Source of the DNA: Yamagishiella unicocca
Lineage: Eukaryota; Chlorophyta; Chlorophyceae; Chlamydomonadales; Volvocaceae
Direction of reading: 5' to 3'
NCBI GenBank assembly: GCA_003116995.1
Contig: BDSL01000104.1
Span: forward strand, 1-64,000
DNA: 64,000 nucleotides
Each line of letters begins with the position of its first letter. Within the stretch, counting starts at the first letter, position 1. The position numbers were made by a program, and so were the translations under genes. Shown piece after piece: positions 42,229 through 53,548 of the stretch. A model generated the notes under the pieces. It searched no databases. It saw only the letters and a list, made by a program, of their open reading frames with translations, and was not told where the DNA came from.

Positions 42229-44667
42229 TCAGCGCACCTCCGCTGCCACCAGCTGCGGCCCGTCCTCCACATCCAGCTGCTCCGAAGCCTCGTCGGAGGT
42301 CATGATGCGAGCACCGCTGCCGTCAACGACCGCAGCCTCGTCCAGCAGCACCACGGGGCTCTATGGGGACCGGGGGGCAGGGGGATGGCACAAACACCGA
42401 TTACACGACATGAGTATACCAGCTGTCGCATGGCCACATCGGACGCATGCTGGCGCAAGGGGAGAGCGGATGGCAGGGGACGGAGGTCAGCTCGGCGAGG
42501 GTGGTTGCGGGCGCTGATAGAATGCTGGCTGACGAAATGCGCTGAGGTGCACTTCATGTGGACTCGCACCTGCTAGTACCTGGCTGGAGCCTGCAGGCGC
42601 TTCCGTCCGGGCCTAGTGTCTTGGGCCCGACCCAAATCGGCCAACCTGCCCGTACAACTCCCCAACTACCGACGGACGAGTGTACGGCAGTCCGCCTAAC
42701 CACACGGCAGGACGTACGGCACCTGTCCGCCTCATCCCCACCCTCGCTCCGTTCCCAACTCGGCTCTCAAACCCCGCTCTCAACTGGGCAGATCCACACC
42801 CTCGCTACCTGCACGGGCGTGTCGGGCAGCTCAAACATGGTGTTGACGAGCAGCCCCTCCATGATGCAGCGCAGCCCGCGGGTGCCGGTGCCCTTCTTCT
42901 GGGCGGCGCGGGCGATGGCGCGCAGGGCCGCCTTGCTGTACCTGCAGGCGGGCAGGGCGGGGGGGGGAGGCACGGGAGGGCGGGGGGGGGGGGCATAAAA
43001 ACAGTTTACGCGACGGGACAGGATAGCGAGGCTGGGGGGGGGTTACAATAAAGGAACCGGTAACGCGACTGGGGAAATGTAGTGGGTGCATAGCCGTGGG
43101 CGGGGGAAGGGGGGCAGGCGCACCCCCGTTGCCGTACCCTCGTTGCCGTACCCCCCAGTTGTCGTACCTGAACCTGGCTCCGTTCATGGCCAGCAGCTGC
43201 GCGTACTGCTTGCACAGCGCGTGGCGGGGCTCGGTGAGCACGTGGATGAGCTGGTCCTCCGACAGCTCCTGGGAGGGCAAGACGTCAGGTACGGAACCAA
43301 CAAAAGGCCGTTGGCGAGCAGGCCGTCGGTACCAAATTCCTGAATCTCGGGCCCCTTTGCTTCCAACATTCCAAGGGCACCTAGCAAACGCACTGATCTG
43401 CCCCCAACCCAGATCAACCCAGATCAACCCAGATCAACCCAGATCAACCCAGATCAACCCAGATCAACCCAGCCCGCACGCCCGGGCCCCTCCCTCCGCA
43501 CCTGCAGCGCCACCAGCACCGGCAGGCGCCCAACGAACTCCGGTATGAGGCCGTAGTTGATAAGGTCGCTGTGCTGCACGTCAAGCAGGATGTCGGAGTT
43601 GACCCGGGGGCCGCCGGGGCGACCTAGGCTGGCGGGGCGGACCTGGGTGGGTTGCGAGGAAGACCCGTGGATGCGCGAGAAAAACCGTTAAGAGCAGGCA
43701 TTTTGGGGTGCATGCTGGAGAACTTGGGTGAGGGAAGGGCACCAGGGGGGAGAGAAAACCCGGTTAGACCCGGTTACACGGCATCAGGGGGCGGAGGGTA
43801 GACACTAGCCATGGGGGCCGGCACCGGGGGGATACCGGGGGGGCGCGGCGACAAGGGGTCGGAGGAGGGCGCGTGCGAGGGTGCAGGCAGCAGGCAATGG
43901 CGAGCAGGTGCGGTGGTGTCACGGTAGGCATCCGTTTGAAATGCAAATGGGTTGTGGCCAGGAGGGGACGTACACGTCCTGAGGACCGGAAATCCGGAAT
44001 CCCGTGCAGAGGATACGGGTAGCAGGCGGCACCATGTAGTGCGGTCGGAGGAGTGACGGAGTTGCGGTCGGTAGGCCCGCCCCCTGCCGCTGTACCTGCC
44101 GCTTACCCCGCCCCCTGCCGCCGTACCTTGTTCCCGAAGCCCATGGATCCCTGCACCCGGGTGTCCAACATCTGCCGGTCCAGATCCACGAAGGCGCCGC
44201 CCACGATGAACAGGATGTCGCGGGTATCGATCTGGGGTTCGGGGGAGTGCGGGTGGCGCGGCGTAAGCGGAGGCGACGACGAGGGGACACGAGTGTGCCC
44301 GGGCAGGGCGGTGCAGGCGGCACGCCGACCCCTAGGGCCCCCAGTGGCGTCGGTCCGGTGGTCGACCCCACTGGACGGTGTTTTCCTCGCGGCCCCCCTG
44401 CCTCCCGCCCACCTGAATGAAGTCCCCCCGCGGGTTCTTGCGGCCGCCCTTCTCTGGCACGTTGACGACAGTGCCCTGTGGGGAAGGGGTGGCAAGAGAC
44501 CCGGTTACACGACATAGGAAACGGAGGGCAGAAGCGACCTCCCTCGTCTCCCTTCCCCCCCCTTCCTCTTGCGCTCCGCCCTCACCTCCAGCATCTTGAG
44601 CAGCGCCTGCTGCACCCCCTCGCCGCTCACGTCCCGGGTGATCGTGTAGCCCTCCGCGGACCTCTTG

Positions 44668-44702
<35 letters not shown>

Positions 44703-47700
44703 CTGCTGCGCCACCTCGACATTGAAGTTGCATGCCTGGGGGCGGGAGGAGGAGGAGGAGGAGGGGGGGAGCGGGAGGGAGGAGGGAGGGACGTAAGGGG
44801 TGCAGGGACGGAATCGCGCAGGGACGGAATCGGGGTGGTGGCTCGTGAACGCGGCTCAGGGCGGAAACGGGCGGGAATGGGGTGGAAACGGCATCCGCCG
44901 GCTCAAGTCGGTACAGCCATTGAAGGCGGCGGATGCCATTGTGAAGCGACCAGCACCCTCGGCTCCAGCTTGGCACCGTCACGTGGCGACAGAAATTAAG
45001 AAATTAGAAAACACGTCGCCGTCCTCCCACCCCCGGCGGCCCCCACCTGCAGCAGCTTGTACAGGATGGACTCCACGTCGTCACCCACGTAGCCGGCCTG
45101 CGGTGGTTTCGGAGCGGCGGCGAAGGGGAGCGTCACAGCGGTTTCGGAGCGGCGGAGGAGGGGAGGCCACAGCAGGGGAGGAGGACGCGGACACGAGGGC
45201 GCGACGCTGCCAGCCCATACACACCCGGTACACCCCGACGGGATCCCTGCGCCGTACACGACTAGAGCTCAGCATCCTCGGCCCCTGCCTGGCCTAGCCC
45301 TTGTCCAAGTAGTTCTCCCTTCATCCTCTGTTGGTTTCATGGTCTCCCCGCTGGCCCCGCCCTCCCCCTGCCCTCCACTTTTCAGTGCTGATCTACGGGG
45401 TTTTCCTCCAATACATTCCCCGCCTCCGAAACCGACCCCCACCTGCGTCAGGGTGGTCGCATCCGCCATCGCGAAGGGCACGTTGACCAGCCGCGCCAGC
45501 GTCTTCGCCAGCAGCGTCTTGCCGCTGCCGGTGGGCCCGAGCAGCAGCATGTTGGACTTGTCCAGCTCCACCTGCGAGGCCAGCTGGGCGGCCAGCTCCT
45601 CCGAAACCAGCGAGGAGGCGGACGAGGAGCCGCCGTGGTGGGCGCCGGCGCGTTGGGGTTCTGCAGTTGGGTTGGGCAGGAGGCGGTAGCGGTACGCGGT
45701 GCTTTTACCGAGTGGGGGGCGGATCCAGTGATTGGGTCGCAAACCCACGCGTGGGCCGCGGAAGGCTCCCCCGGGTCGCCCGGTGCCCCCGGGCTTGGAT
45801 TTCGGATTTGGATTTGGATTCTCGGCTTCGGAGCAGCCACCGCAGCTGCTGTTGCCGTGTGAAGAGACGGTGCGCAGGTGTGCAGGACAGGTTGGAACGG
45901 GGTGCAGGGGCGCCAGCGGGAGCAATCCACCTCCCAAGCTGCCGTCCCGGCCCATGACACCCACCAGGCGCTCGCTGAGCCTCAAGTGCCGCCTTGGCTC
46001 CTGGCGGTGCGAAGCGGCTGTACGACCCCCCGCCAACGACGTCGCCGCCGGCGCCGTAGTGGTGCTGGTGCTCGTGCTGCTGCTGGTGCGGGTGGCTGTG
46101 CGCGTGGGGCTGTACGGCGTGGCGGGAGCCGCCGCCGCCGCCGCCGCCGGACGCTGGGTGGTGGTGATGGTGGTGGTGTTCACGGAGGTGGCCTCCAGCG
46201 CGCTGATAGGGGTACGCGGAAGGAGGAAAGGGGGGAGGGCGATCAGGGCTGGGACCTAGATCAGCAATCAGGGACTGGGGTCTGGAACAGCAATCCGGGA
46301 TTGCCCCCTGGATCAGCAATCAGGGATTGGGATCTGGATCAGCAATCAGGCCCCGACGCACTGCCTTGCCGTGCAGCTCGCACCCCTTCCTCACGTCACA
46401 CATCCAGGGGCCCCTCTCACCTCGAACGCGGCCCGTGGGTCGGCCGTGTCCGTCAGCGGGGTGCCGTACGTGAGCTGGTCGTGCATGCCGCCACCGCTGC
46501 CCTGCGGCCGAATGGGTGTCGCGACCGGCCGCGGCGCGGAGGGGTGGGCGCGAGAGCGTCAGGAGGGTCCCCCCCAGTGGATGGGCGGCAGGGAGCGGCG
46601 GGAGAGGGGAGGGATTGGCAAGCTCGCCAGAACCCAGAGAGCGCCTAGATACCCAGCTGGCTCGCCTGCCGTACTGCACGACCAAGAAGCTGGCACACGA
46701 TGCCACGGTGGCGCCCTGCCTGGAGCACAGCCGTGGAGACCCACCGACACAGCGACCCACGTTGCCTCAACGCCCCGACCCACACTTCCAAACCACCGAC
46801 CCGGCCCTCCCTCCCTCCCCTCCTTCCCCTGGCGAGAGGGACACGACCCGACGGCGCACACCTGCTCGTCACGCCCGGTGTTGCGGCGCGTGCAAATGAT
46901 TCGCTTGTAGTGGTTGTGGGTCGCGACCGCCAGCACCTGGCTTGGCATGGGCGGGCCACGAAGCGACAGCGGTGTGATGGGGGCAGGCGAGTTGGCTTGG
47001 GATGATGGCAGGGGCAGTAGCAACGGGGCGTTCGAAGTGTTGGGGATTCCGAAGCAGGCGAGCGAAGCCGGCGATTTGGGTCGGCGGACAACAACAGAGC
47101 TGCTGGCCGTGTATCGTCGACGAAGGCGGCCTCAAGGGACGTGATCAGTCGAGGGAACGCACTCCCGATTGCGCGGTTCGTCTCTCCCCCCCTACATGTC
47201 GAGTAACCGGTTCTTTTCTGTAGCCCGGCCGCTACATAAGAAGAATCTAGCCGCACTCGCTGCGTCTCTGGGACCTTTGCACTGACCCCGTGCAACCTCA
47301 TCGGTCCTTCCTCCACACCCAAACAGTTCCCAAGCCCACCTTCTTGGCATGATCCTGTCCGATGACATGCTGATCCAGTGCGCGAACCAGCTCACGGGGA
47401 GAGGGCACCCGGGTAATGCCGAAGTGGTGAGCCGTGGTGGTGTTGGTTGTCTGACCGCCGAACTGGGGGGTCACAAGGGGGGCGGAGCCGTCACATGCAG
47501 CCGTGGATTCTGCATCGCAGCGTTTTCAGCGGCTTCCTGCCTGATGTTGATAGGCAAGGCCGCCGGAATTACCTGAGGAACCGCTGGTGCGGCCTCCATC
47601 GTGGAGGACTGGTAGCCGTTAACGTAGCCATGGCGGAAATCCTGGGCTGGCGTCACAGATGCCGTCTCCGATGTAGCGGTAACCGCAAGATTACGACCGC

Positions 47701-48035
47701 TGGACTCGGCTGGCACCGTCAGCAGGCGCTGTGGGCAAGTGCGGGGGAGGAAACACGGTTGGCCAGCCAATGGGTACCCCGACAGCGAAGTTGTAACTTC
47801 AATGCATAATACATATCTTCAACGCCATTTGAGGAGCATGACATAAGGAAGCAGCAAGAGGGCCGTCCATGACACACCCGACGATGCCAGCAGCCCAGTA
47901 TTAAGGCAGCTTAAACAGTTAATTCGTGTGTCGCCACATTACCGCACACACGCAAAATGATAAGCTGACAACGCGCGTTCGGCAGGGCAAGGCCAACTGC
48001 ATGAGCGACAGAAGGCGACGCCCACCTGGCAACAT
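42229..48035 (-). CDS. CLPX: ClpX, AAA+ unfoldase of the ClpXP protease (probably mitochondrial)
   Basis: Fifteen minus-strand exons keep phase for 619 residues: 48035-47943, 47728-47573, 47462-47340, 46936-46862, 46501-46421, 46202-45965, 45660-45443, 45097-45047, 44735-44586, 44475-44413, 44231-44127, 43642-43502, 43268-43168, 42941-42809, 42360-42229. The Arg/Leu-rich start ([19 protein letters not shown]) suggests a mitochondrial presequence. Motifs: [18 protein letters not shown], Walker A GPTGSGKT (297-304), pore loop GYVG (330-333), Walker B VYIDEID (359-365), [10 protein letters not shown] with the Arg finger, and sensor 2 GTRGLR. The RKH loop reads RKN (407-409) and the ClpP-docking IGF loop reads MGF (446-448). 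The C4 zinc-binding domain of bacterial ClpX is absent. A 79-residue exon before Walker A is His/Gly-rich. Exons 1-2 are the least certain. Confidence 0.9.
42385..42415 (-). repeat. Intronic repeat family A (ClpX intron 14)
   Basis: In ClpX sense: CATGTCGTGTAATCGGTGTT followed by TGTGCC, about 25 bp upstream of the exon 15 acceptor. Confidence 0.65.
42985..43085 (-). repeat. Two intronic family A-like repeats (ClpX intron 13)
   Basis: In ClpX sense: CCCAGTCGCGTTACCGGTTC, CTTTATTGTAACCC, then CTATCCTGTCCCGTCGCG and GTTTTTATGCCC. The second copy matches 14110-14170 in the GRAM-VASt gene. Confidence 0.75.
43411..43470 (+). repeat. 10-bp tandem repeat in ClpX intron 12
   Basis: CCAGATCAAC occurs about six times in perfect tandem. 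Confidence 0.95.
43648..43730 (-). repeat. Intronic repeat family B (ClpX intron 11)
   Basis: In ClpX sense it contains AAGTTCTCCAGCATGCACCC, then AACGGTTTTTCTCGCGCATC and CACGGGTCTTCCTCGCAACC. It ends about 5 bp before the exon 12 acceptor. Other members are in GRAM-VASt introns 6 and 7. Confidence 0.8.
43755..43800 (-). repeat. Intronic repeat family A (ClpX intron 11)
   Basis: In ClpX sense: GATGCCGTGTAACCGGGTCT followed by AACCGGGTTTTCTC. It lies adjacent to the family B copy. Confidence 0.7.
44490..44525 (-). repeat. Intronic repeat family A (ClpX intron 9)
   Basis: In ClpX sense: CCTATGTCGTGTAACCGGGT followed by CTCTTGCCACCCC, about 15 bp before the exon 10 acceptor (44476). Confidence 0.75.
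46241..46355 (+). repeat. Short degenerate tandem repeat in ClpX intron 5
   Basis: Units of the form GGATCAGCAATCAGGGA with TTGGGATCT or similar linkers repeat four to five times with a period near 30 bp. Confidence 0.8.
47185..47225 (+). repeat. Intronic repeat family A, antisense to ClpX (intron 3)
   Basis: CTACATGTCGAGTAACCGGT followed by TCTTTTCTGTAGCCC on the plus strand, inside an intron of the minus-strand ClpX gene. Family members therefore occur in both orientations. Confidence 0.75.
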
Positions 48036-49566
48036 AGCAGCACCCCGTGAGCATGTAAACTTGATCGAGTCACAAAGAGGGCCCTGATCGCTGCCTTGCC
48101 AGCCTGCTGCGCCATAGTTGCTCAACAAGGGCTTTTGCCGCTACCGTCAAGGCTCGCGCGCCGAAAGCACCAAATGCAATACAGTTTGCCCACAAGACGA
48201 GGTAACAACAACCTGTGACCGGAGTCCGTCTGGTGGGGCAGCCACCCACGTAGCAAAGTTCTCAAACGTAATGACCAGCTGTCCGCTGAGCCGCGCTGAA
48301 AACAACCACGGACAAAACTATGTGATCGCTGTCTTCAGATCATAACCTCGTTTACGAGGTGATCAAAAGTCACACCTACCATATTTGGTACCGGTAATTG
48401 TCTCGTCCATTGCCTTTGTACGATTGGTACCGGCTCCTATAAATGGCTATGGCGTGCCTTCTCCCATCGCTGGCTATTGATGAGTTACTTAATATCCATC
48501 GGAGTCCCCTTGCCTGACCCCTTCCTTAAGCATCAGGCAAATTGTCCAAATACAGCTGGTCCTGTCCCAGAGCAAAGCTTCTGATGTTGGCAACCAAGCT
48601 TCGCAAACGCACATGTGCTGTGCTGCCCCGCCCCGCCTGTCACTGCAAGCGTAATGCCAATGAAGCCACGGGTTGGGCTCCTCTATGCGCACTTGCACGG
48701 AGTCCCTCTCAACTGCCAGGACCCCCCGGCCTGCGCCCCTTGCTGCCTCCCTCCATGCTATCACATGCTAAAAGCACACCTGAACGCGGACTGCTCTTGA
48801 TGTACTCGTGATGCCTGCATGCCGCTGTAAACCTCAGCACCCGGACAGCGACGGCTGGCGTGTTTTGTATGGCAGTTTGAGGTAGCGCGGACAGCGAGAG
48901 AATACCCGACCCCTTAGTCTGGAGCCCAATGTACCAACGACTCCTACTATTGCTGGTACTACCTGATGCAGTCGCCGGGAGAATGCCGGGGTAAGTCGCA
49001 ACGGGCGTGACACGTCATGTACTGTTGAGGTATCGTCACTGCAGTCCGCAGAGTTAAGCATCTTGGCTTCCATGTTCTTTTGAAGGGTTGCAAGGGAATA
49101 GGATACAGGAGGAACCCTGCCTTCCGTTGAATCCGCGATCACTGCTTAACGCAACCACCATTTCATGCGATCACTATTTCCTGTGAAGATCGATGTGTGC
49201 AAATGCTTCCATCGCGCATTATTATCACACGCGATTCACGTGGTCTTGGAGCCGGACCTCCGTCACGGGTAAAGTACGGCAAACAAACCTTTGCCACGGG
49301 TTGACGACTCGACAGCAGTCGCCATCGGTGGCTTGTCGGTGAGACGAAGATGTGTACCTGACGGTTGAAATGGTAGCTTGGGCGCCCGCGCCAGTAGGAT
49401 CTGCTGGTCGCGGTTGGCGGTCTTGAGCGCGAAACGCCAAACCCTCGCCAACGGTAGTCGGCCGCTGTGCCGGCCGCAGCGGATGTGCGGGGACGAACTG
49501 CTGTCTCTTGACTCGGATAGGTTGAACTAACTTCACTTCTATGCACTTCGGCCCCCACCTGGCGGA
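48036..49566. other. Intergenic region, ClpX 5' flank to the 49.6-kb gene
   Basis: Lower GC than the coding regions. It presumably holds the ClpX promoter and the promoter of the gene beginning at 49567. No supported coding region or RNA gene. Confidence 0.55.
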
Positions 49567-52221
49567 ATGGATGTTGACGATGCGGACCCTTTCGCTGTCC
49601 ATCGCGCATACGAAGCATTCTGCTCTCCCACGCCACCGCCGCCTGTGAACGAGTACATCGCTCCTGCTGAGCATGCTCGTGCCGATCTACTAGCTGCTTT
49701 TTTGGACGAGGCCTATCCGCAGGGCCTCGCTCGAGGCAGCGTCCCGCCCTCTGCTGGTCCGTGGGTCGCGTCGATCCCGCAGTCCTCAGCAGCCAGCTCC
49801 CGGCTTACCCCCGACGCGGCCTTGGCGCCAGTCCACCAGTACGCAGAGGCGGCAGCAGCACCACCGCTTGTGCCCGCCACCTGGCTCCCCTACAGCGAGC
49901 CCCAGGAACAACAGCCGCAGCAGGCCCCACTGGAGCTGCAGCCGCATGCAGCCGCTATCAACCCCTACGCACGCGGCTACCCTGGCCCGGCGGCTGCTCC
50001 TAGCCTTGCGCAACTCCAAGGACCTGCGGGCAGCTGCTCGCCAGGGCTGACATGTCCCGGCAGCAGCGCAGCTGCTGTTTCGGACTGCCCGCCGCCGTCG
50101 CGGGGCCCAGGCGGGCGCCCAGGCGGGCGCCCAGCACCCCAGAGCCAGGGTGCCAATCGGGTCCATGCCGTCGTGCAGCAGCAGGGCCGGGAGGGAGGAC
50201 TGCCTGTGTCGTACCCGGGTACGGCGCCACAGCTGCCGTACACGTGTAGGAACCCGTGGCCACCTGCATGTGGGGGCCTGGCGTATGACCCGTTGACCGC
50301 ACAGCAGCGGGTACAGCAGCAGCAGCTGTCGCTATTGGTTAACTACGATGGTGTGTACGGCAGCTGTGCGGATGATGGCGGTGCATGCGGCAGCTGCGCT
50401 CGTGCAGGTGGTGCGTACGGCGCCAGTGTGCATGACGGCGGCGCAGTTCGTGCCAGCCCGTGGGCAGCTGATGAGTCGTCCTCCGCCACTACCACCACCA
50501 CCACCACCACCACCACCACCGCCGTCACCACCACCACCGCCACCACCACCATCAGCGGCGGCGGAAGCAGCAGCAGCAGAAGTTGGGGGCAGCCATCAAG
50601 CAGGGCGTGGCCAACATCACCACCACCGACCGCACAGCAACAGCAGCAGCAGCGACCGCTGCAGCCCAATCCACGCCCACAGCTGCAGGCCAACCAGAGA
50701 CCCAACACCGCGGACCCCCATACATGGCCGACGTGTGGAGAGCACCTCGCCGCACACCTCGGCCTCAAGGCAACGGGGCAGCAGTCAAGGGGTATCGTCC
50801 AGGCGGTCGGCCGGCAGCTGCTGGCCTTCGAGCCCACGGAGGCGGCCGACCACCACCAGGGCCCCCAGCGCCCCCAGCAGCAGCTGATGCTGCACACTGA
50901 GTGGTGGGACGACCCCGACCCTGGCGCCAACTACGCCTTCCTCGCGCGGGGCGACATTGAGACGCAAATGAACATGAGTAGGTACCGAGTAGGTACCGAG
51001 TAGGTGCCGGCACCGATGCCACGTCAGCGGTTGAGGTTTTTCAACGTTTGCGCACCGTGACCGCCGTCTAGCTGGTGCCATCCTCCACCCGGCCCTTCAT
51101 GTGTCTAGCTGGATACCTGGATGCAGTACGCCGGCCCAGCCGGGATGTCATGTTAGGCACTGCTCCTCCCAACGACTCGCCCCCAGCCTCCCTTGTCCCC
51201 TCGCCCCCCGGCCCTGCCTTGCTCCTCTAAACCCAGACGGCTCCACGTCCGGGCGCAGTCCAGTCCCGTTGGACGACAATCACTTCGTCGCGCCCATATC
51301 CGGGACGCGCTGTACCTGCGGCTTGACCTACAACGACAGGTGCCGGAGGCAAGGCCACCTAACACGGAAGGTACGGTCGTCTGGTGCCACCGCTGTACGA
51401 TGGGTACGCCGATTTCGGGTCGACTGCACCTTTTTGGGTGCAAAGCACTGCCTGCCTCTCATTGCCTGCCTCTCATTGCCTGCCTCTCATTGCCTGCCTC
51501 TCATTGCCTGCCTCTCATTGCCTGACTTTCATTGCCTGACTTTCATTGTCTGAATCTCATTGCCTGAATCTCATTGCCTGAATCTCTGGCGGTTCGCGAT
51601 TAACACCACGATGTGCGTGAAGGCCGCAAATGGCGACGGCCAGCAATTGCATGGTAGGTCTAGCTCTGTCTGTAAGGCAGTTGTCAAGCCGTCAACGACA
51701 GCCAGTCCTTGCCTTTGACACATACGTCATAACCGTGCCTTACGATGGCGTGGCTGGTGTCTGGTGGCTGGTGGCTGGTGTCTGGTGGCTGGGCGCAGGC
51801 CAACAAGTACGTCCTGGTGTACAGGGACCAGCCAGCCGCTGACGCACGGCTGGAGCAGTTCAGTGCGGGAAAGAAGGACGGCCAGGAGGTGTTCCGCCCG
51901 CTGTGGGTCCTCAGGGTACCCCGGGCGGTACTGTGGCACGTCAAACCCGTCCGGCCCGCCCGCCACCGAGCTGCACCACCATCCGGTGCTGGCGGCGCGG
52001 CGGTGTCGCCCTTACAGGGCACCACCACTGACGCTGGAGCTGCAGCACCGCCGGAGCTGTCCCCCCCAGCGGGGATGATTGCAGCGGCCGCCGCCGCCGC
52101 CGCACCAGCAGTGGGTCCGATGGGCTGTGCCTGTCGGACCCAACGTGGTCGCGCGGAGACGGATGTGGAGCCCCCCTCGCTTCAGCTGCCTACGACCCCT
52201 CCCTCCTCCCGCCCGACATGA
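49567..52221 (+). CDS. Unrecognised low-complexity protein, multi-exon
   Basis: A 478-codon open frame (49567-51003) begins MDVDDADPFAVHRAYEAFCS and is rich in Pro, Ala and Gln. It includes Tyr/Gly repeats near residues 260-300, a poly-Thr tract (50488-50555) and a more complex C-terminal part (HLGLKATGQQSRGIVQAVGR, LMLHTEWWDDPDPGANYAFL, RGDIETQMNM). A donor-like GTAGGT occurs at 50978. Possible further exons are 51237-51339 (LDDNHFVAPISGTRCTCGL) and one starting near 51800 (NKYVLVYRDQPAADARLEQF). I could not join the last in a consistent phase, so the 3' structure and end are tentative. No family recognised. An antisense low-complexity frame at 50343-50930 is a shadow. Confidence 0.5.
50486..50556 (+). 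repeat. ACC trinucleotide microsatellite (poly-Thr in the coding frame)
   Basis: Nearly pure ACC/GCC triplets. The tract stays in frame with the 49567 open frame. Confidence 0.95.
51448..51592 (+). repeat. 14-bp tandem repeat with a sequence gradient
   Basis: CTGCCTCTCATTGC repeats about five times, then changes to CTGACTTTCATTGC and finally CTGAATCTCATTGC, for about ten units in total. Confidence 0.93.
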
Positions 52222-52720
52222 TGGCGTAGTGCCGCCGGTGTAGTTGGACAGCAGGAGGCCAGGGGCAGCACGGCTGCAGGGATGGCTGGCTGGCTTGCTT
52301 TAGCGTCCTGCCGACTCCGCCGCCGTGCCCATGCACGCTGCACCATCCTCAGCCATGGGCCGCACATGCCCACACAATACTGGTGAGAGGTATGTAGCTT
52401 TATTACGGTTGTAAATACTCGCCAGAGGATATATCCGTTAGGGGATTGTAAACACTTGGAAGAGGTACTTAGCAACATGAGGAATGGCCCTCACGCGAGA
52501 CGCTAGTCACGCGCTCGGTAGACCGGCGTTCGTCGAGTATGCACGACGAACGCCGATCGTGTTGGGCGCGCCACCTGGACGACTTGCTCGCTGATGCGTG
52601 AACCGCTACAAAGGACCGGTTATCGTTGTGGTTTTCTTTGTATGTTGCCTGATGACGTAAGCGAGGGCGCGGGTAAAAAAATGCTAATATAAGGTTTCTG
52701 GTGCAGCCAGCCGCATATTA

Positions 52721-53548
52721 TCATTTTTCCACCTGATTTCCCGCAGTGAACGGAAATCTGTAAACACCGATTTTCCCACCCCCAACCTCCCAACCGCCCT
52801 TCCCATTCGGCAACGGCCCAACTAGCAGCTCCCACTGTTCTTGACAGAACAGTTGGTACCGAGGGGATATGTGTAGCAAAGATGTGCTTCCTCGCTGACC
52901 CTTCCTAACATTATTAGTGACATCGATAAAAACTTGCCAGTTGACAGAACACCTGACAAGGGGGGGATGCATGCAGTGCAGGGCCCCTCCCCACCCCTTG
53001 TTCGGGACCCCTAGTGCCGTGAAACCCCGCAAACGGGACCAAAAGTCCACTACCCCACGTCGAGTCGCACAATCCCGCGAAACCGACGCCAGCGGAGATA
53101 TACCCCTCGACGCCTTTAAAGCAGCCGCCATGTACCGCCGCCCAGCCTCCATCGCGCTGACGGCCGCTAGCACCACGGCGTCGTCCCAAACCAATTGTTG
53201 CACCCCCGGAGGGGCCAGTGCCAACCACACATGACCCGGAGGGGCCAGTGCCAACCACACATGACCCGGAGGGGCCAGTGCCAACCACACATGACCCCGG
53301 CACACACCAGCGCCCACCCGCACGGCCAGTTGGTCGACGACGGCTTGAGCCACCGGGCAGCTCCAGGAATGATGTTGCCGAGGGGAGAACCCGCCTGGCA
53401 CCGCACCAGGGTACTCACCGCAGCCGCACGCCGCACGGAGAGGCCACTGCACACCGCATGTGGGGGTTGACAAGCAGAGGAATCCCATCAACCGTGAGCC
53501 GCCGCCATCCCTCCGTATTGTCCCCTTCGCACTGCATACGACCTGCAT
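52721..53548 (-). other. Unassigned 275-codon open frame with internal 10-residue repeat
   Basis: The frame contains LAVRVGAGVCRGHVWLALAP, LVWDDAVVLAAVSAMEAGRR and DFWSRLRGFTALGV. Its composition looks more protein-like than most frames here. GHVWLALAPP is repeated three times through a 30-bp DNA repeat. There is no recognised domain. It could be a fragment of a transposable-element ORF, but no terminal repeats are seen. Confidence 0.3.
53209..53298 (+). repeat. 30-bp tandem repeat, three exact copies
   Basis: CCCGGAGGGGCCAGTGCCAA followed by CCACACATGA repeats three times. The period is a multiple of three and keeps the minus-strand frame open. Confidence 0.93.

Noticed and set aside
43411..43470. 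CRISPR-like array
   Set aside because: The repeats are direct 10-bp units without spacers, in a eukaryotic intron.
50343..50930. 195-codon minus-strand Val-rich frame
   Set aside because: Shadow of the poly-Thr and poly-Gln tracts of the plus-strand frame.
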